64,000 bases of DNA, taken from positions 248,001 through 312,000 of the forward strand of contig CAJNOI010000039.1 of NCBI GenBank assembly GCA_905250115.1, given 5' to 3'. Within the stretch, counting starts at the first letter, position 1. The number at the start of each line of letters is the position of its first letter. Below the pieces are notes generated by a model. It worked only from the letters and a program-made list of their open reading frames with translations. It was not told the origin of the DNA and searched no databases. This DNA comes from Adineta steineri. Taxonomy: Eukaryota > Rotifera > Eurotatoria > Adinetida > Adinetidae. This document shows positions 46,854 to 61,061 of the stretch, one piece after another. Position numbers and translations under genes: made by a program.

Positions 46854-47652
46854 ATTTATTTGTTTGTTGTTTTTTCTCTCTTCTTCTTCTTCTTTGTCTT
46901 TATCAGATATAGATTTCTACTATTTTTGTTCTCTCTCAAATTATTAATTGTGTCAGATATATATATTGTCTATTTGTTGTATAAAACCATAAATAGTAGA
47001 GTACAAAAAAAATGAATTTATTTGATTATTAATAAATATGAAACTGACTTTATTTTAATGAGTAAAACAAAATAAATGTTTTTCTTTTCTCAAAGATTCT
47101 ATGAATATATTATATAAATAATCCTATAACAGAATTCAATACGACTAATTACGTATTATTCTCATGAGAATGTGTTGACCCTTAGAGAGATTACATGTTC
47201 GTAAACAGGGGTGGTGCGAATTAGCCAACACTGGAGGGGGCGGGGAGAGGGTGTTACGCCCCCGACACCCTTCGGTTGCGCCATCCCTGTTCGTAAATCT
47301 GTTGTTTTATGAAAAAGAATTTTTTTTTATACTTTTGATTTCTTTTAACATCTTTTATATATCATCTATCTTAATTTATACTATAGAAAAGCGTCATCGA
47401 TTAAGTCTAATGACTTTGACATTTACCATTTGTTACTTGTTAGAAGTAAAACATGGTTCATTTACATTATTACTTTACTGAACATTAGGCGACCACACTA
47501 ATCGTTCTATAATTTGTGTATATCACAAGGGAAGAAGAAAGAAAAAGAATCCATGAAGAAAATTTATGTGCTTGGATATGTCAATCAAATGTATATGGAC
47601 TAAATATATTGACAGCTGTTAGTTTTATTGTGCTATAACAAATCACATTCAT
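46854..47652. other. Intergenic with MITE
   Basis: 3' region of PASK with a TTC-rich tract just after the stop (~46875-46900), then AT-rich DNA and the hAT MITE at 47206-47289. The 76-codon frame at 47251-47481 begins inside the MITE and is not credible. Confidence 0.5.
47198..47297. mobile_element. 84-bp hAT-type MITE with perfect 8-bp target duplication
   Basis: The element spans 47206-47289. Its left end is CAGGGGTGGTGCGAA; its right end is the reverse complement of CAGGGATGGCGCAA, so the terminal inverted repeats match at ~12 of 14 bases. It is flanked by identical 8-mers TTCGTAAA at 47198-47205 and 47290-47297. CAGGG-TG termini plus an 8-bp duplication define the hAT superfamily. It is GC-rich against AT-rich surroundings and non-coding. 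Confidence 0.9.
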
Positions 47653-48021
47653 ATGTGGAATTCTCAATTGGTTCTATCAATATTTATATTGAAATATCTT
47701 CTATCTATTGGTATTTATTCGCAAGGTAAATTTTGATGAATAACAAATAAGAATTTCTATTGATTTTTGTTTTTAAAAGAAATATTTATTATTGATGAAA
47801 ATAACAATTCAACAAATGACGAGTATATAATTTCAACAAAAGATCCATTACCAACATGGACAAATCAACAATTAATTGTGTGTTTTATTAGTGTTTCACT
47901 TGGTACTCTTTTATTTTTTGTTACATTTATTGTACCTGCTATGATTATTATACGTCGTGCAAGACGTGATAAAAATCGTTTTGATCTAAGAGAATTAAGA
48001 CGTATGAGTGATTTTATGTAA
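47653..48021 (+). CDS. Small single-pass type I membrane protein, unknown function
   Basis: Two exons (47653-47725 and 47780-48021), phase-consistent, 104 residues. A signal peptide (MWNSQLVLSIFILKYLLSIG) is followed by an acidic extracellular stretch (DENNNSTNDEY, one NST glycosylation site), one membrane span (LIVCFISVSLGTLLFFVTFIV) and a basic cytosolic tail (RRARRDKNRFDLRELRRM). The positive-inside pattern supports type I topology. No family recognised. It ends ~360 bp before the S28 peptidase gene on the same strand. Confidence 0.65.
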
Positions 48022-48382
48022 TGTATTGAATAAAGATTAAAAATATATAATCATATTGTTTTTGTTTGTAATTGTTTTTATTTCTATATAATATTTACTA
48101 ATAAGATCGAAAGATAATAAATTTTTTTTAACAATAGAAATTAGGTCTTCTCAAAATCTCAAATTTCATATTTTGCTAAAATAACAGGTGTTTCGTAATA
48201 CTTCATAGAAGCAACAGTTTTACATTTTTGACCTGACAAAGACTTTTTTCTTTATCATTTTTAACAATATCTAAGCGTTGTCATTGTTTTAAGATCAACA
48301 AAAGAATATTCTAGTCATTACATATATATATATATCTATAAATTTAGATAAGATTTTTCTTTTTGTTCTTTATTTGGCAAAC

Positions 48383-50208
48383 ATGTATATTCCACAATTG
48401 TTCGTTATTGGCATAGTTCTCGTACCATTATTAATTGATGCTCTTCCACTTTTTCATCGTGGTCGACCACGTGGTGGTATGGTTGGTGCACCTAAACGAC
48501 GTTCTCATTTGATATTTCATCAAAAAAAATCACCAAGTGATGAAATATGGTATACACAACAACTTGATCATTTTAATCCTGCTGATATACGAACATGGCA
48601 ACAACGATTCTTTGTAAATAGTGAACACTGGAAACAAGGTGGACCTGTTTTTATTCAAATTGGAGGTGAAGGTCCAGCTGATCCGATATGGATGACTGAA
48701 GGACAATGGATAAAATATGCTCAAACACATGGTGCAATTTGTGTCATGCTTGAACATCGTTTCTATGGAAAAAGTCATCCAACAGAGTATATACTATAAA
48801 AAGAATTTAATGAAATTATTGATCATTTTGTTTTTTGTTATTTAGAGATCTTAGTACAGACAATTTAAGATATTTAACTAGTGAACAAGCACTTGCCGAT
48901 TTAGCAACATTTCGAGAATATTTCAATGAAAAATATGGAGTATCAGAACAAACGAAGTGGATTTCATTTGGTGGATCATATCCAGGTTCATTATCAGCAT
49001 GGTTTCGTTTGAAATATCCACATCTTGTTCATGGTGCTATTTCAGCTAGTAGTCCTATGACTGCTTTAACTGATTTTAGCGGTTAGTTTTTATTCATATT
49101 CTTATGTAAAACTATACACTTTTTTTCGGATATGAATAGAATATTTGGTTGTTGTACGTAATTCACTTGCAACTTATGATGAAAAATGTAATGAAGCAGT
49201 TAGTGGTGCAATAAAAGTAATGCAAGATTTGGTAAAATCAAGTGATGGTCGTGCAACTTTAAAAAATGCTTTTCGGTAACTTGAAAAGAACTTCAGTTAT
49301 TTGAATATCATTTTTTTCTTGATAATAGTTTATGTGATCCAATTGAAACACAAAATGATGTTGATAACTTTTTTGGAACAGTTACTGGTAATTTCGAAGG
49401 TGTTGTTCAATATAATAAAGATAATCGAGCATTCGAAGTAATTTATTTATTAAAATAATTCAATAATTTCTTTCTTATAAATTAGGGTGCCCGTGCAACT
49501 AATATCACAATTGATGTTGTATGTAAAACAATGCTTGATACAAATGAACCAGACATTCTCCGACGTATGACAAATGTTAATAATATGTTATTAGAAGCAT
49601 ATAGTCAAACATGTCTTGATGCTGGTTATATGAGTATGATAAATCAATTACGACAAACATCATGGAATGCATCAGCATCCGAAGGTGGTCGACAATGGAC
49701 ATATCAAACATGTGTTGAATTTGGGTTCTTTCAATCATCAAATGATCCTCAACAACCATTTGGAAATAATTTTCCAGCTTCGTAAGAAAATTTTAATATA
49801 AATTGAATGATTTATTCTTATGTGTATATATAGATTTTTTGTTCAACAATGTTCGGATATATTTGGCCCTAAATTTGATGATATTCTTCTTGAACGTGGT
49901 ATTAATTTTACTAATGCATTTTATGGTGCTGAGGGATTTTCTGGTTCAAGAGTTTTATTTGTTAATGGAGCTATTGATCCATGGCATGCATTAAGTTTTA
50001 CTAAAGATCCTCCACATAATAATAGTGCTATATTCTTATCAAGTATGTTAAATAATAATAATTGTTCATTCTGAATATAATAATATCGATTTGTTTTCTA
50101 GGTACAGCTCATTGTGCTGATATGTATCCAGATGCCGAATGGGATCCAGTAGAATTAAGACAAGCTCGTCAAACGATTAGTGATACTATTGGAAAATGGT
50201 TACAATGA
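48383..50208 (+). CDS. Serine carboxypeptidase S28 family (PRCP / thymus-specific serine protease-like)
   Basis: About seven exons; exon 1 is 48383-48786 and exon 2 starts at 48846; stop TGA 50206-50208. A signal peptide ([20 protein letters not shown]) leads into the family opening [11 protein letters not shown] and [14 protein letters not shown]. The catalytic Ser lies in [14 protein letters not shown], Asp in [10 protein letters not shown] and His in [10 protein letters not shown], all in the expected order. [10 protein letters not shown] and [14 protein letters not shown] are family hallmarks. This alpha/beta-hydrolase cleaves Pro-X bonds or acts as a lysosomal/secreted peptidase. It looks intact. 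The ATG at 48383 was chosen because it heads the leader. Confidence 0.92.
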
Positions 50209-50937
50209 TTTTCTCGAACATTATACGCATAATAAACTAGCGATTAATTTGTGTCTTTCATTCTTTTTTTCCTCTTATATTTTAATAAAATATATCTTTT
50301 TCTTCAAACTAATAATAACAATACTATTCATATTCTATAGAGATAAATCAATTTGAAACGGCAATCTAACTCTTATGAATAACTACAGATACATTATTAA
50401 ATAATATTACTCTTTGAAAAATTAGTTAGTATCTGTTAAATCTATCTAAAATTTTATATATACCTAAACGAGTGACCTCTATGATTCGTTGTATATCATA
50501 TTATATCCAATTAATAAAATCTTTATATACCTCAAGTACTTTCTGTTAATCAATATAAAAATTCTAATGTTAAACTTTCTTTTTTTTGAGAAAAAAAACA
50601 TAAAAACTTCATCGATAATTCTCCATTGAGGTTCTACTCAACTCCTTCAATGCTCCATCACAATGACAGCAATGTCGACGAATGGATGAACGAGAATAAA
50701 TGCATAGCTTATAATCGATACTGAATCGCATATACTCTATATATATACATATATATACATAACCTTGTTTTGTTTGGTTATTTATTTTCTTACTTGTCTT
50801 CTATTTTTCTTCCAAAAAAAGACGAGTTTGACATCAAACTTGTTGAAATTCTCTTGATCTTCATGTGATTACAGTATGAAAAATTATTTTTTGTGGGAAA
50901 ATATGTTTTTATATATGTTATTTTTAGGTATGAAGAT
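50209..50937. promoter_or_regulatory. Intergenic / 5' region of EMSY
   Basis: AT-rich. An acceptor-like TTTTTAG lies just before the EMSY ATG at 50938, so an untranslated first exon may lie here (possibly ~50600-50700, which is less AT-rich). Confidence 0.4.
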
Positions 50938-53900
50938 ATGGAACATGATACTTTACAACGCCGTTCAACGGCTACAATCAAAAATATGGGTAAAATTCTT
51001 GTTATCAATATTTTACTGTAAAAAAACGAATGTTTTCTTTTCTTAGGTGTAAATTCTTATTCTCAAATTGTTTCTGCATTTCGTGCTCAAGGTGATCTTA
51101 CAGAAGATAAATTAAATATTTTACCTGTGTTACAAACTACACTCGGTATTAGCCGAGAACGACATACTGCAGAAATAAAACGTGCACGTTATGATGAACA
51201 GTTATCTGAAATAGCTACAAGGTTTTATTTCTAAAATTCGTTTTTCTTTTCTTCACTTATAAAATCTTTTTCATTTAGTATTAATTCATCGTCTGATACA
51301 ACAAATTGGGAAATTGAAGCTAATTATAATTGTCCAACAATTGTTCATCGTCCTCCGGATACGAAATATATTCGTTTAGCTGAACATATATTACAAACAA
51401 CACCGCCAACAACAATTATTCAATATCCTCAATCTAAAATCACAACAAAACTAAGTATGAGAAAAGAAAATATCGTAATAAATATATTTTATTTAAATAT
51501 ATATCTAGATCATGATTTACAAGAACTTGTTCATGATGAAATGAAACATGATGGAATTATTAATGCAACACAACAACAATTGAATAATTCAATTAAACAA
51601 AATTTTAATAATACAGATATAAACAGTAAATCAATTTCTTATAAAGAAATAAACGTTCTATTCATTTTACTTAGGTTCGAAAGTAATTCGTCTAGTTCGT
51701 GCTAAACAAGCAACAAAACGTAAATCAAGTTTAGATACATTAATTGAAGTTGTACAAAAAGAATTACTTCGTGTTAATGGACAAACAAATTCAATTTCAC
51801 CATCATCATCACCTCCTTCACAAATACGTTCATTATCATCAACATCAAAATTACAACATCGTACACCCCAATCAACAATAACAATTCCTAATCGTTCAAT
51901 TATATCATCTGTTTTACCATCATCACATCCAGCTTCATTAACATCACAATCGAATAATTCATTTCAAATAACACGTAAACGTGGAATTTTAAATATAAAT
52001 AATTCAAGAAAATTTTCATCATTACACCAAAGAACTAAATCTTTTCAATACGATGAAGATGATTATGATTCAATGGAACATTATCATGAAGATAATCAAC
52101 AATCCGGTCCAGAAAATATTGAAGAAATTGTTCGTGAAACAGTTGATACACTTGTTGCTATAACACTTTGTAATACTGCACCATATATTGTTAATATGCT
52201 TACAGCTATGCCAAATAATGGAAATAATACAAATATAGAATCAAAAAATATCACTAGCACAAATACTATGAAATCTCAATCAAATAATTCAAAACTTGAT
52301 TATCATCGTAGTGATCTTGCATTACTTTCATCAACAGCAAATGATTTACGAAATTCGAATCAACAAACATCTCCTATTAAACAACAACAACAACAAATAC
52401 ATCATCCTCAATTAATAATTCAACCAGCAACAACAACAAATCCTATTTCAACAATTCAAGGAACAAATACACCAACATTAATTGTTGCTCCACGTATATT
52501 AAATTTTCAAACAGTTGTACCAAAACCAACAACGAATATTCAAATTGGTAATACGAAAATAATACTTGTTTCACCATCAAATATTACTCAACATCTACCA
52601 CATTCAACAACATCAAATCAATCAACATCTACTTCATCTTCACAACAACATCAACAACAGCAAAGTCCTATTAAATTAGTTAAATTTACTACAACAAATA
52701 ATAATAATAATACTAATTCTATAACAGCACGATCAACAACATTACCAATGAATTCTACTCAAACATCAACATTAACTTTACCAAAAAATGTTCAAATTGT
52801 CATTCCATCTCAAACACCATCAACAATACAATTAACACGAACACATAATGATGATTCAAATAAATCTCATTCAACAACATTTCGTCCTGTTACAACAATG
52901 CCAATGACATTAACAACATGTACAGTTGATCAAATTCCTCAAGCAGCACAAGAAGTGACAATAACAACATCTCCAACATCATCACCACCATTAACAACAA
53001 ATATAACTGATCATCAACAACAATCATCACTAGGTACATCCATTCATATTATTTCTTCAAATTCAAATAATCAATTAGCAAATAGTCAACAACAATATTT
53101 TCTAACGAATTCATCTGAGATAAATAATGATAATAATAATAGTTCAACTATAAAAAAAGTACGACGCCGTTCATTTAGTAGTGCATCGACTGATTGCTAA
53201 AGTTCTTCCAGGTTAATCACCTAATAATAGTAATCATAGTGGTTAGTTTATTGAGAAAAGACCATCATAAATGTTAAGAATCGTACTTATAGAATATCAA
53301 GTCATTTTTATATGTATAATCGTAGATTATTTTCAATTAACTAAACGAATGTTTTTTTAGCAACTATTGCGGATAATTCAAGTTCATTATCGACTATTCA
53401 ACAACAACAACAACAACAATTATTGAATGTAACTACGACAAGAACAAGTCCAATACATGATGATATGATAAAATCAGTAGCAGTTAATTTTCAACAACAA
53501 CCACAACAAATTCAACGACCACCATTAACTCATGGACCTATGATTTATCGAATGACATCTGTCAATCCAAGTATATTTTTCTATATTATCTTTCAAATTT
53601 TATTTTATTTCTTTACAGATGTACCTGTTTTTCGTGTACGTGCAACAACAGCTCCTACTTCAACGACAGTTATAAATAAATCTATTAAAACTGAGTCTAA
53701 ACCAATATCAATGGCAACTACTAGTAATATGTGTTATGAACCTAAACCAACACATAATACTCCGACTACAAGTGGTTCCGTTTCTGTACTTGCTTGTTTT
53801 AAAACAACTAAGAAACGAAACAAAGTATGATATATTCTTTATTCTCTTTCGAAAACTATTTACTTAATTTTAGGAACGAGCGATCATGCCACGACCAAGT

Positions 53901-54841
53901 ACAACGGATTCAAATGAAACATCTACTGACTTACAACAACGATTAAATACTCCAACAAATATTAATAATACTTCAATTCTTAATAGTGATATACCAAATA
54001 GTAATTCTTCACCTGATTATCGTCAACAATCATCTTTAACACCAACACGTCTTGTTCAACAAACAAGTTTATCATCAACACAATCAGATGATACTACATT
54101 TAATTCACAAGAACAAATCAATGATACAACAACATCATCTTCAAATAGTATACCTATTTCACGAAATAATATAAACAATTCGAGTTCAACAAAACTAATA
54201 ACAACACCTAATGTTTCACCACCAACTTCACCCTTACATTCAACACCAAAACCAGTAATGGAAGATAAATCTATTCAATGTTTTAATAATGAGAACAGTA
54301 TAGAACGAGAAAAGATGGATACAACAGATGATGAACAAAGTTTCGAAACTAAAAAACGATCTGAACATGATGAAAATTGGACAATAGTAGCAGACAGGTA
54401 TGTCTTTCTTTATATATAAATAAAAAAATATTAGAACATAAAAAAAACCTGCTTTAGTCTTCTTCGTAATATTCTTTCTCAATCTGATTTTCGTTTTCTT
54501 GATGTGATTTGTCAACAAAACTTATCTTCGAATTTTGATTTTCTTCAAACAAATCTTATTGTAAATATTTTCTTATTTTTTATTCAAACTAACTACTTCT
54601 ATTTTCAGAATGGTATCTTAACATCAAAAGATGAATTTTATAAATCAGTAATTGATATAAAAAGAATATTATTCAATAATAATCTATCAAAAACATCCGA
54701 AGATTCTCTCGACAAATTATTTCATTATTTTGAAAATGAATTTTTCAAATTATGTGATAATACCAATGAACGAGTAAGTCTTAAATTAAATTAATTAGTC
54801 AACTATTTTGTTCTATTTAGAAACGGATACGACGAGAATAG
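50938..54841 (+). CDS. EMSY: EMSY-like ENT-domain transcriptional regulator
   Basis: Multi-exon, ATG 50938 to TAG 54839-54841. The N-terminal ENT domain is clear: SYSQIVSAFRAQGDLTEDKL, then ISRERHTAEIKRARYDEQL, then the post-ENT NWEIEA, matching EMSY (AYAGVISALRAQGDLT..., RHRAEVRRAVNDE). The rest is long and Gln/Asn/Thr/Ser-rich with low complexity, as in EMSY. A conserved-looking helical block precedes the end (DEFYKSVIDIKRILFNNNLS), and the protein finishes with a basic KRIRRE. EMSY works with Sin3/KDM5-type corepressors on chromatin and binds BRCA2 in vertebrates; BRCA2 binding here is not shown. The exon ending at ~53177 is inferred from a GTAGTG donor, because the frame meets TAA at 53198-53200. 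Confidence 0.85.
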
Positions 54842-55386
54842 AAAGTCTTCTTTATATTTTTCATCCAAACCAATCATTTGTTTTTTAGTATTTCACACTT
54901 GTTACTTATCTATGTAAATATTCTTGTGCATTCTAAAACTCTTTTGTTATTGTTTATAAATAATCGTTATGATAAAAAAAACTTAACATTAATTGCAATA
55001 TCAATTCAGTTTAGATTCTTTCATATAATATCTTTGATTTTGTATATTCTGATTTGTTTTCTCTTTTTTTTTTTGATAAAGCAAAATGTACGTATTTGCT
55101 TTTCTGATCAATGATTGCTAAGCAAGAGAGGTGATATTTAAAAGAAATTGAACGTGATTTTTCCTCTCTTTGTATGTATTGTTTTATCATTTCCTTTTTT
55201 TGTTTCTTCTGTTCTTCACAAGAGTAAAACATATAGACAAACAGGATAAATTCTATTTATCATTTACACACTTTATTATGTATAGATCATGTCTTTGTAT
55301 TTAAAAAGAAAATAAAACAATGGACAGACAAAAAAATCGAGATTATATTATTTTTTTGTTTCGTATATAGATGAATTGTTGATAGA
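54842..55386. other. Intergenic EMSY-GIT
   Basis: AT-rich, T-rich tracts, with an AATAAA-type signal near 55312. Nothing else supported. The GIT promoter should lie at the right end. Confidence 0.4.
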
Positions 55387-58300
55387 ATGCCTAATGTTTT
55401 GGAAACTATAAACAAAGAATGTCATGATTGTGGACAACATGGTAAGAAAGTGCAAGAAATGTTTGTGTTTTGAATGATTGATGTGTTTGTTTTGGAATGA
55501 ATAGTATTAGAAATTGTCGTTTTGAATGATTTTGTGCTGTGATAATTTGTTCATGTATTGTTAACAAAAGAAAATTATTGAATATATTCATAAATTAATC
55601 ATTTGATTATGTTTTATAAAGTAAGAAATTGATTTTTATAAATAGTAGATTATTAGGTTTGATTAAAAGTGGATTTAATATAATTTCTTTCTCTAAGGTC
55701 CTCACTGGTGCTCGATCAATCATGGTGTTTTTCTATGTGATGAATGTTGTAGTATACATTTAAGTCTTGGTCGACATATATCACAAATAAAATCTTTTAA
55801 ACAAAGTTATTGGCCACCGACACAATTGAATGTAGAAAATCAAATATTATTTAATCGAGATTAAATTCTACATGTTTTTTTTAGTTGATTAATGAATTGA
55901 GCTTACATGGTGCTAATCTTATTTGGGAATATAGTCTTCGTGATCCACAAAATCGATTACCAAGAAAAAAACCGACAGCTAGAGATGCACTTCCGTAAGA
56001 AATTAAATGATTTGTTCAATAAATAATCTTATTCGTGTATATATATAGAATTAAAGCTGAATTCATTCGAGCTAAATATCAACAATTAGCTTATATTAAT
56101 CGTTTAAAAGATGAAAACAATGGAACTTATGAAGATATAAATTTAGTAAAAAAATATAATCAATATTTTTATTTAAATTATTTATTTTTCTTAGCAACTA
56201 CATTCAATTGTTCGAACAGATAATATTGTAACATGTCTTCGGTTTTTATCTCAAGGTGCTGATCCAAATTTTCGAAATTCAGTTCGTTTAAGTCTCTTGC
56301 CTTTTTAATTTACAACAGATTTTATTTTTATAGGAAACGGGTACATCAGCTATTCATGTAGCTGCAAGTCGTGGTCAACAGAATCAAATTGAAGTAAAAC
56401 TATCTCTTCCAGAACATATTCATTGAGTTTAAATTATATTATTTAGCTTCTTTGTATTTATGGTGGTGATCCTGCCATAGTAGATGCTTCAGGTATATCA
56501 CCAGAAGAACATGCTAGGTAAAATTTCAATAATACTACTTGTGAATATATTATAAAAGCGTTTTTAGGACAAATGGTTATTTGGATTTAGCTGATAGATT
56601 AATCGAGCTTCAATATGAATTAACCGATCGTCTTATTTGTTTTATTGGTGGAAAACGACCTGATCATAAAACTAATCAACATATTCTTGTACCTGATATG
56701 AGTGAAATGTAAATCATCGAATCATAAAAAACATAAATTTTATTTTTATATTTTTATAGTTTTGATAAAACTAATCAACCTTTAATAGCTCGTCAAAAAC
56801 TACAACAAGTATTTTCAATTAATTAATGAATCTTTACTATTAGTGTAATATTTTAGTTAACTGATCCACTTTTTGAAGATTTAGCAATGGATGTATACGA
56901 TGAAATTGAACGACGAGATTTAAAAACAAGTATTTACAGAGAGATTCTTTTAGTTTAATTCTATTCAATCTTTTTTAGTATGGCATTTACAAGTTGATAA
57001 AGCATTGATCCCTTTACATGTTGTACCATTTTTATCTGTAAATCCATCATTTTCAGCAACAAGAAATCAAGTATAATTTTTTTCAAATAAAACTTTTCAT
57101 ATATTAAATAATCAAACAGGGTCGACAAAAACTAGCTCGATATGAACTTAAAGAATTCTATACATTTATTCACGATATTTTAAATGAATTTCATAGACGA
57201 TATTCTCATGTTATTCAACAATCATCTACAACAAAAAGTATAGAATAAATAAAACTCTATATTTTTGTATTTATTATTAATTAATAGTTCATGCAGTATC
57301 ACAACCAAATTATGATTTAACTACTGCTTTTATCAATTCGGATGAAGAACCATTTTATGATAAAGTAGCATCTGATGAAGATCCTAGTAGTTTTGAACAA
57401 CAAAAACGAATTCAAAAATCAAAAAAAGAGGATTTAACACCAACACCAACAGTAATCATAACAAAATTTTTATTTATTAAATCGAAATTAATAATTTTAT
57501 TTAGAATATAAATTCAATGGATAATTCAAATTATGAAATCATACAAAATTTTAGTTCCGATGATTTAAAAACTCGTATAACAAATACAGAAACCCAAGTT
57601 AAATATTTAGCATCTGCTCATATTGATTTAAAACATGAATTATCTGTATTACATCAAATGGTACTAATCAATTCTTTATAAATATACATATGTATTATTC
57701 ATTCTGTTTATTTCAATAGATTCAACGATTACTTGATGAAAATGTTTTAAATAAATTTGATCAACAAGTATTCAATAATACATCGACTTTTACAAATAAC
57801 AATGAAACAAATAAAATGCTTTATCGAGTAAAATTTTTTTCTTAATAGAAAGATTTAATCTATGACTTTGAAATTATATATTTTCCTTATAAATTAATAA
57901 TTCATTTTTATAAAAAAAGATTGCCCTTGAGGATATCTTTAGAAAAAAAAAGTACTGAAGTGTGATGACATGACTTAGAATTACATCTATAAAAATACTT
58001 ATAAATCATTTTTTGTCTCTTCTTTTAGCTATCTCAATCATTATTTGATAATATCAGTCGTAAATCAAGTCCATTCATTGAAAGTGATTATGATAATACA
58101 ACATTAATCGATGATTGTGAACAGTAAATATTTTCATTAAATATTCAATCTCTATCTATTCTATTCCAACTAGTTCGCAACCAAACATAGTTCAATCAAC
58201 AGTCAATGGTTTTGATAAACGGTAGTTTAACATATATTATTTATTTAGTTTTTCATTGATGACAATAAATTCTTATAGATTTAGTCGTAGTCTACAACGA

Positions 58301-58981
58301 TTTCCTCAAATAGATGAATATATATCAGATATTACTCCTAGTCAAAATATGATATCAGATCAAAGAGTAAAACAAGAAATTCCCGTAAATATTTATCGAT
58401 CTCGTTCATGTTCTGAACGACGACAAAAACCAATACCATCACCAACATTAATTCGACAAGGTATTTTTTTTATTTTCTAAAAATAAAATTCTAATATTTG
58501 AAATATAATCTTCCTAGGTTCATATAATCAAATAGATATCAATACTGATATTACTAAACTTACACAAAATATTACATCTCGTATAGCAGAATTATTTACA
58601 TTAATTAAACTAAATCAAACTCATCAGTAAATTCTTCGAAAAACAAAATCTTTAAATAAATTTATTTATTTATTTTCTAGATATGCAACATATGCTGAAC
58701 GAATAAATATTTTAGTTCAAGATATGATCCATTTATCTCAACGAGTATGTTAATTAAGAAGGAAAAAACCAACATCTTTTGATATTTTTTTTTTTCAGTT
58801 AGTATTTAACGAAGATATTCGTGCAAATCTCGATATGCTCTATACAAGTACACAACAACTTTTAGTTCATACAAAATTTGAAGAACAAAATTTAATACTA
58901 CCCATACACTTTATTATCGATGATTGCTATGGTATAGCACTTGCAACAAGAAATCTTTTAAGTCTTTATCGCACAGTATAA
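55387..58981 (+). CDS. GIT: ARF GTPase-activating protein GIT
   Basis: About 20 small exons. Exon 1 starts at ATG 55387 (MPNVLETINKECHDCGQH), exon 2 at 55698; stop TAA 58979-58981. The ArfGAP zinc finger is C-X2-C...C-X2-C (CHDC, CDEC) with the catalytic Arg in SLGRHIS and WPPTQL. Three ankyrin repeats follow (QLHSIVRTDNIVTCLRFLSQGADPNF, GTSAIHVAASRGQQNQ, GISPEEHAR), then the GIT/Spa2-homology region (YELTDRLICFIGGKRPDHK), two SHD repeats, a coiled coil (TRITNTETQVKYLASAHIDL) and the C-terminal focal-adhesion-targeting-like bundle (NITSRIAELFTLIK...). GIT proteins turn off Arf6 and scaffold PIX/PAK at adhesions. A longer intron (~57840-58030) precedes the LSQSLFDN exon. The gene appears complete. 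Confidence 0.93.
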
Positions 58982-61061
58982 TAAAATGCAATTACTTTTC
59001 AATGTCTTTCATTTATTCAGATCTGTTTTTTCTCTATTGTATTATATTTATATAATCTCATATATATAACCCATAATTTTTTCCCCTCCGAAAACAATAA
59101 TCTCTTGACATTTTTATCCTTGTGTGAGTTTGCAGTTTTTTATTTCTATGATTTTGTTTTTCTATTTACTATGAATCATTATTTAAATAAAATTGACTAG
59201 AAGATTATTCAAACTCAAAAATACTTCTGGGTAAAAAAAAAAAAGGTAATTCTCAACAATCATAAAACTAAACATTATGTCATAACAAATCATTCTTTTT
59301 CGTATGTTTATTTCTATATGAATAAATCACACGTGATGTGACTTATTGAATTTGATAAGAATAATCAAGGAGCGTGAGAAATATATTTAATGGAGGCTTA
59401 CGACCTAGTATTTATTTTTCGCTTGAGAATAAATGAGAGTATTATACTCGCTTTATTCATGTCTAAGAGCATCATCGATTTATCTTGGCAGGCATATAAT
59501 CTCATCATGGTTGAAGAGAATGTTGAAAATAATTAGTGTGTTTCTGATAAACAAAGAATGTTATTTGATGACACAGGGACAAAGATAATTATAGCTCTTT
59601 GATGTCAAAAAATCTATTTGATGCTCGAATAATCTATGACGCAATGCTTTTTATCAATGTCAAACTATTTAGAACACACTTCTATAGTTAGGAATATTTT
59701 ATTGGCATTTCTTCATACCAAATATTATAACATCCAGGTGTTACAAAATTATCTGTTTAAGGTCTTTAATCAAATATGTATATAAAGCAAGAGCATACTG
59801 TTCTCTACAAATATCTTATCATCAAAATTGATAAGATTCTTTACTCAGTCTATTTTTTTTTCTTTCGGCCCACCCCATTGTTCTCATGACCCAAATAATA
59901 AAAACTGCTGATTTCAACAGGACATGTACTTTAGTTCAAACAAATGGACAAACACGAACATAGAAAAACAACAAGAAAAAAAAACTAACAATTTGATAAT
60001 AGACTTTGCCACAATGTTGTAGAAGCGCTGACTTGATGAACAATCTGACTTGAGTCACAAAGTATCGCGAAAGCCAAAATCAACAACAATAGGAAAGACT
60101 GCACTTTAAGAAAAACCAGAGAAGAAGAAGAAAAAAACACATATAATAGGAAGACAGACATACAATGGCACACATACACAAAGACACACATACATACACC
60201 GTGAATCGCAAGATCGAAAAAAAAACGAAAAACAGAAAAGAAAACTTTCTTTTGTTCTAGTTTTTTCTTCTTTTCTCTCTCTCTCAGATTGTATTTCCAT
60301 TATTTCGTTCAAATATACATACATCACAGTTGAGTGAGAAAAAAGAAAAAAAAAGAAAGTTTACAAAAGAAAAACAAAGGCAACTTTTCTATATCATTAA
60401 TAAATTAGTGTCAAACAGAATTTTTCACTGTTATCAGTCGATCAGGCGAACTCGGTAGAAACAACAATACAAGAACTAATTCTAATCGTGCTTACAATGC
60501 ATCGAATCAAAATTGAAAGAGACAAAAAAAAAACGAACACAAAGAAAAAAAAAAAAGACTAGAAGTGACTCTTGTTGTTGTCCTCCGACTGATAATGATG
60601 GTGATTGTGGACGGCTCACACACACACACATACATATATATAGACATTAAACATAAAGAGAGATAGAGAAAAAGAAAACTATTGCAATATCTTTGTCTTG
60701 AAATGAATGGGAAAAAAACGAAGGATTGATAAGTAGAAAAGAAAACACACAAACAGTAGGATCACCGTCCTCGTCGTCGACAGAGACACAGAGAGGCTCA
60801 GCCGTATGTACAAAATACTGCTTTGCTATGCTCAAACACATAAATACATCATTTACATAGAAAGAGATTGCGTGAGAGACAAAGCATTACTGTACAAAAA
60901 ACAGAAGAAAAATCAAACCTTTCGACGAGGGAAGCAAAACAATTTTAGAGAGAAAGATATGTGTTTGAGAAGAAGAAAGTCATTCTCAAGAAAAGATAAA
61001 TTTTGGAGAAGAAGAAACCAAAAAAAGAAAAGATAACACTTGCCCCCTAATAGAAAAAGAT
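58982..61061. other. Intergenic, simple-sequence rich
   Basis: About 2 kb with CA/CACA microsatellite (~60618-60630), poly-A and GA/CT tracts (~60270-60290). Minus-strand frames (MCVFVYVCHCMS and similar) are translations of microsatellite and not genes. This may be the 3' UTR of the PNRC-like gene in its right part. Confidence 0.5.

Noticed and set aside
60000-60850. Minus-strand Cys/Val-rich frames (VYVCHCMS type)
   Set aside because: Translations of CA/TA microsatellite and A-rich DNA.
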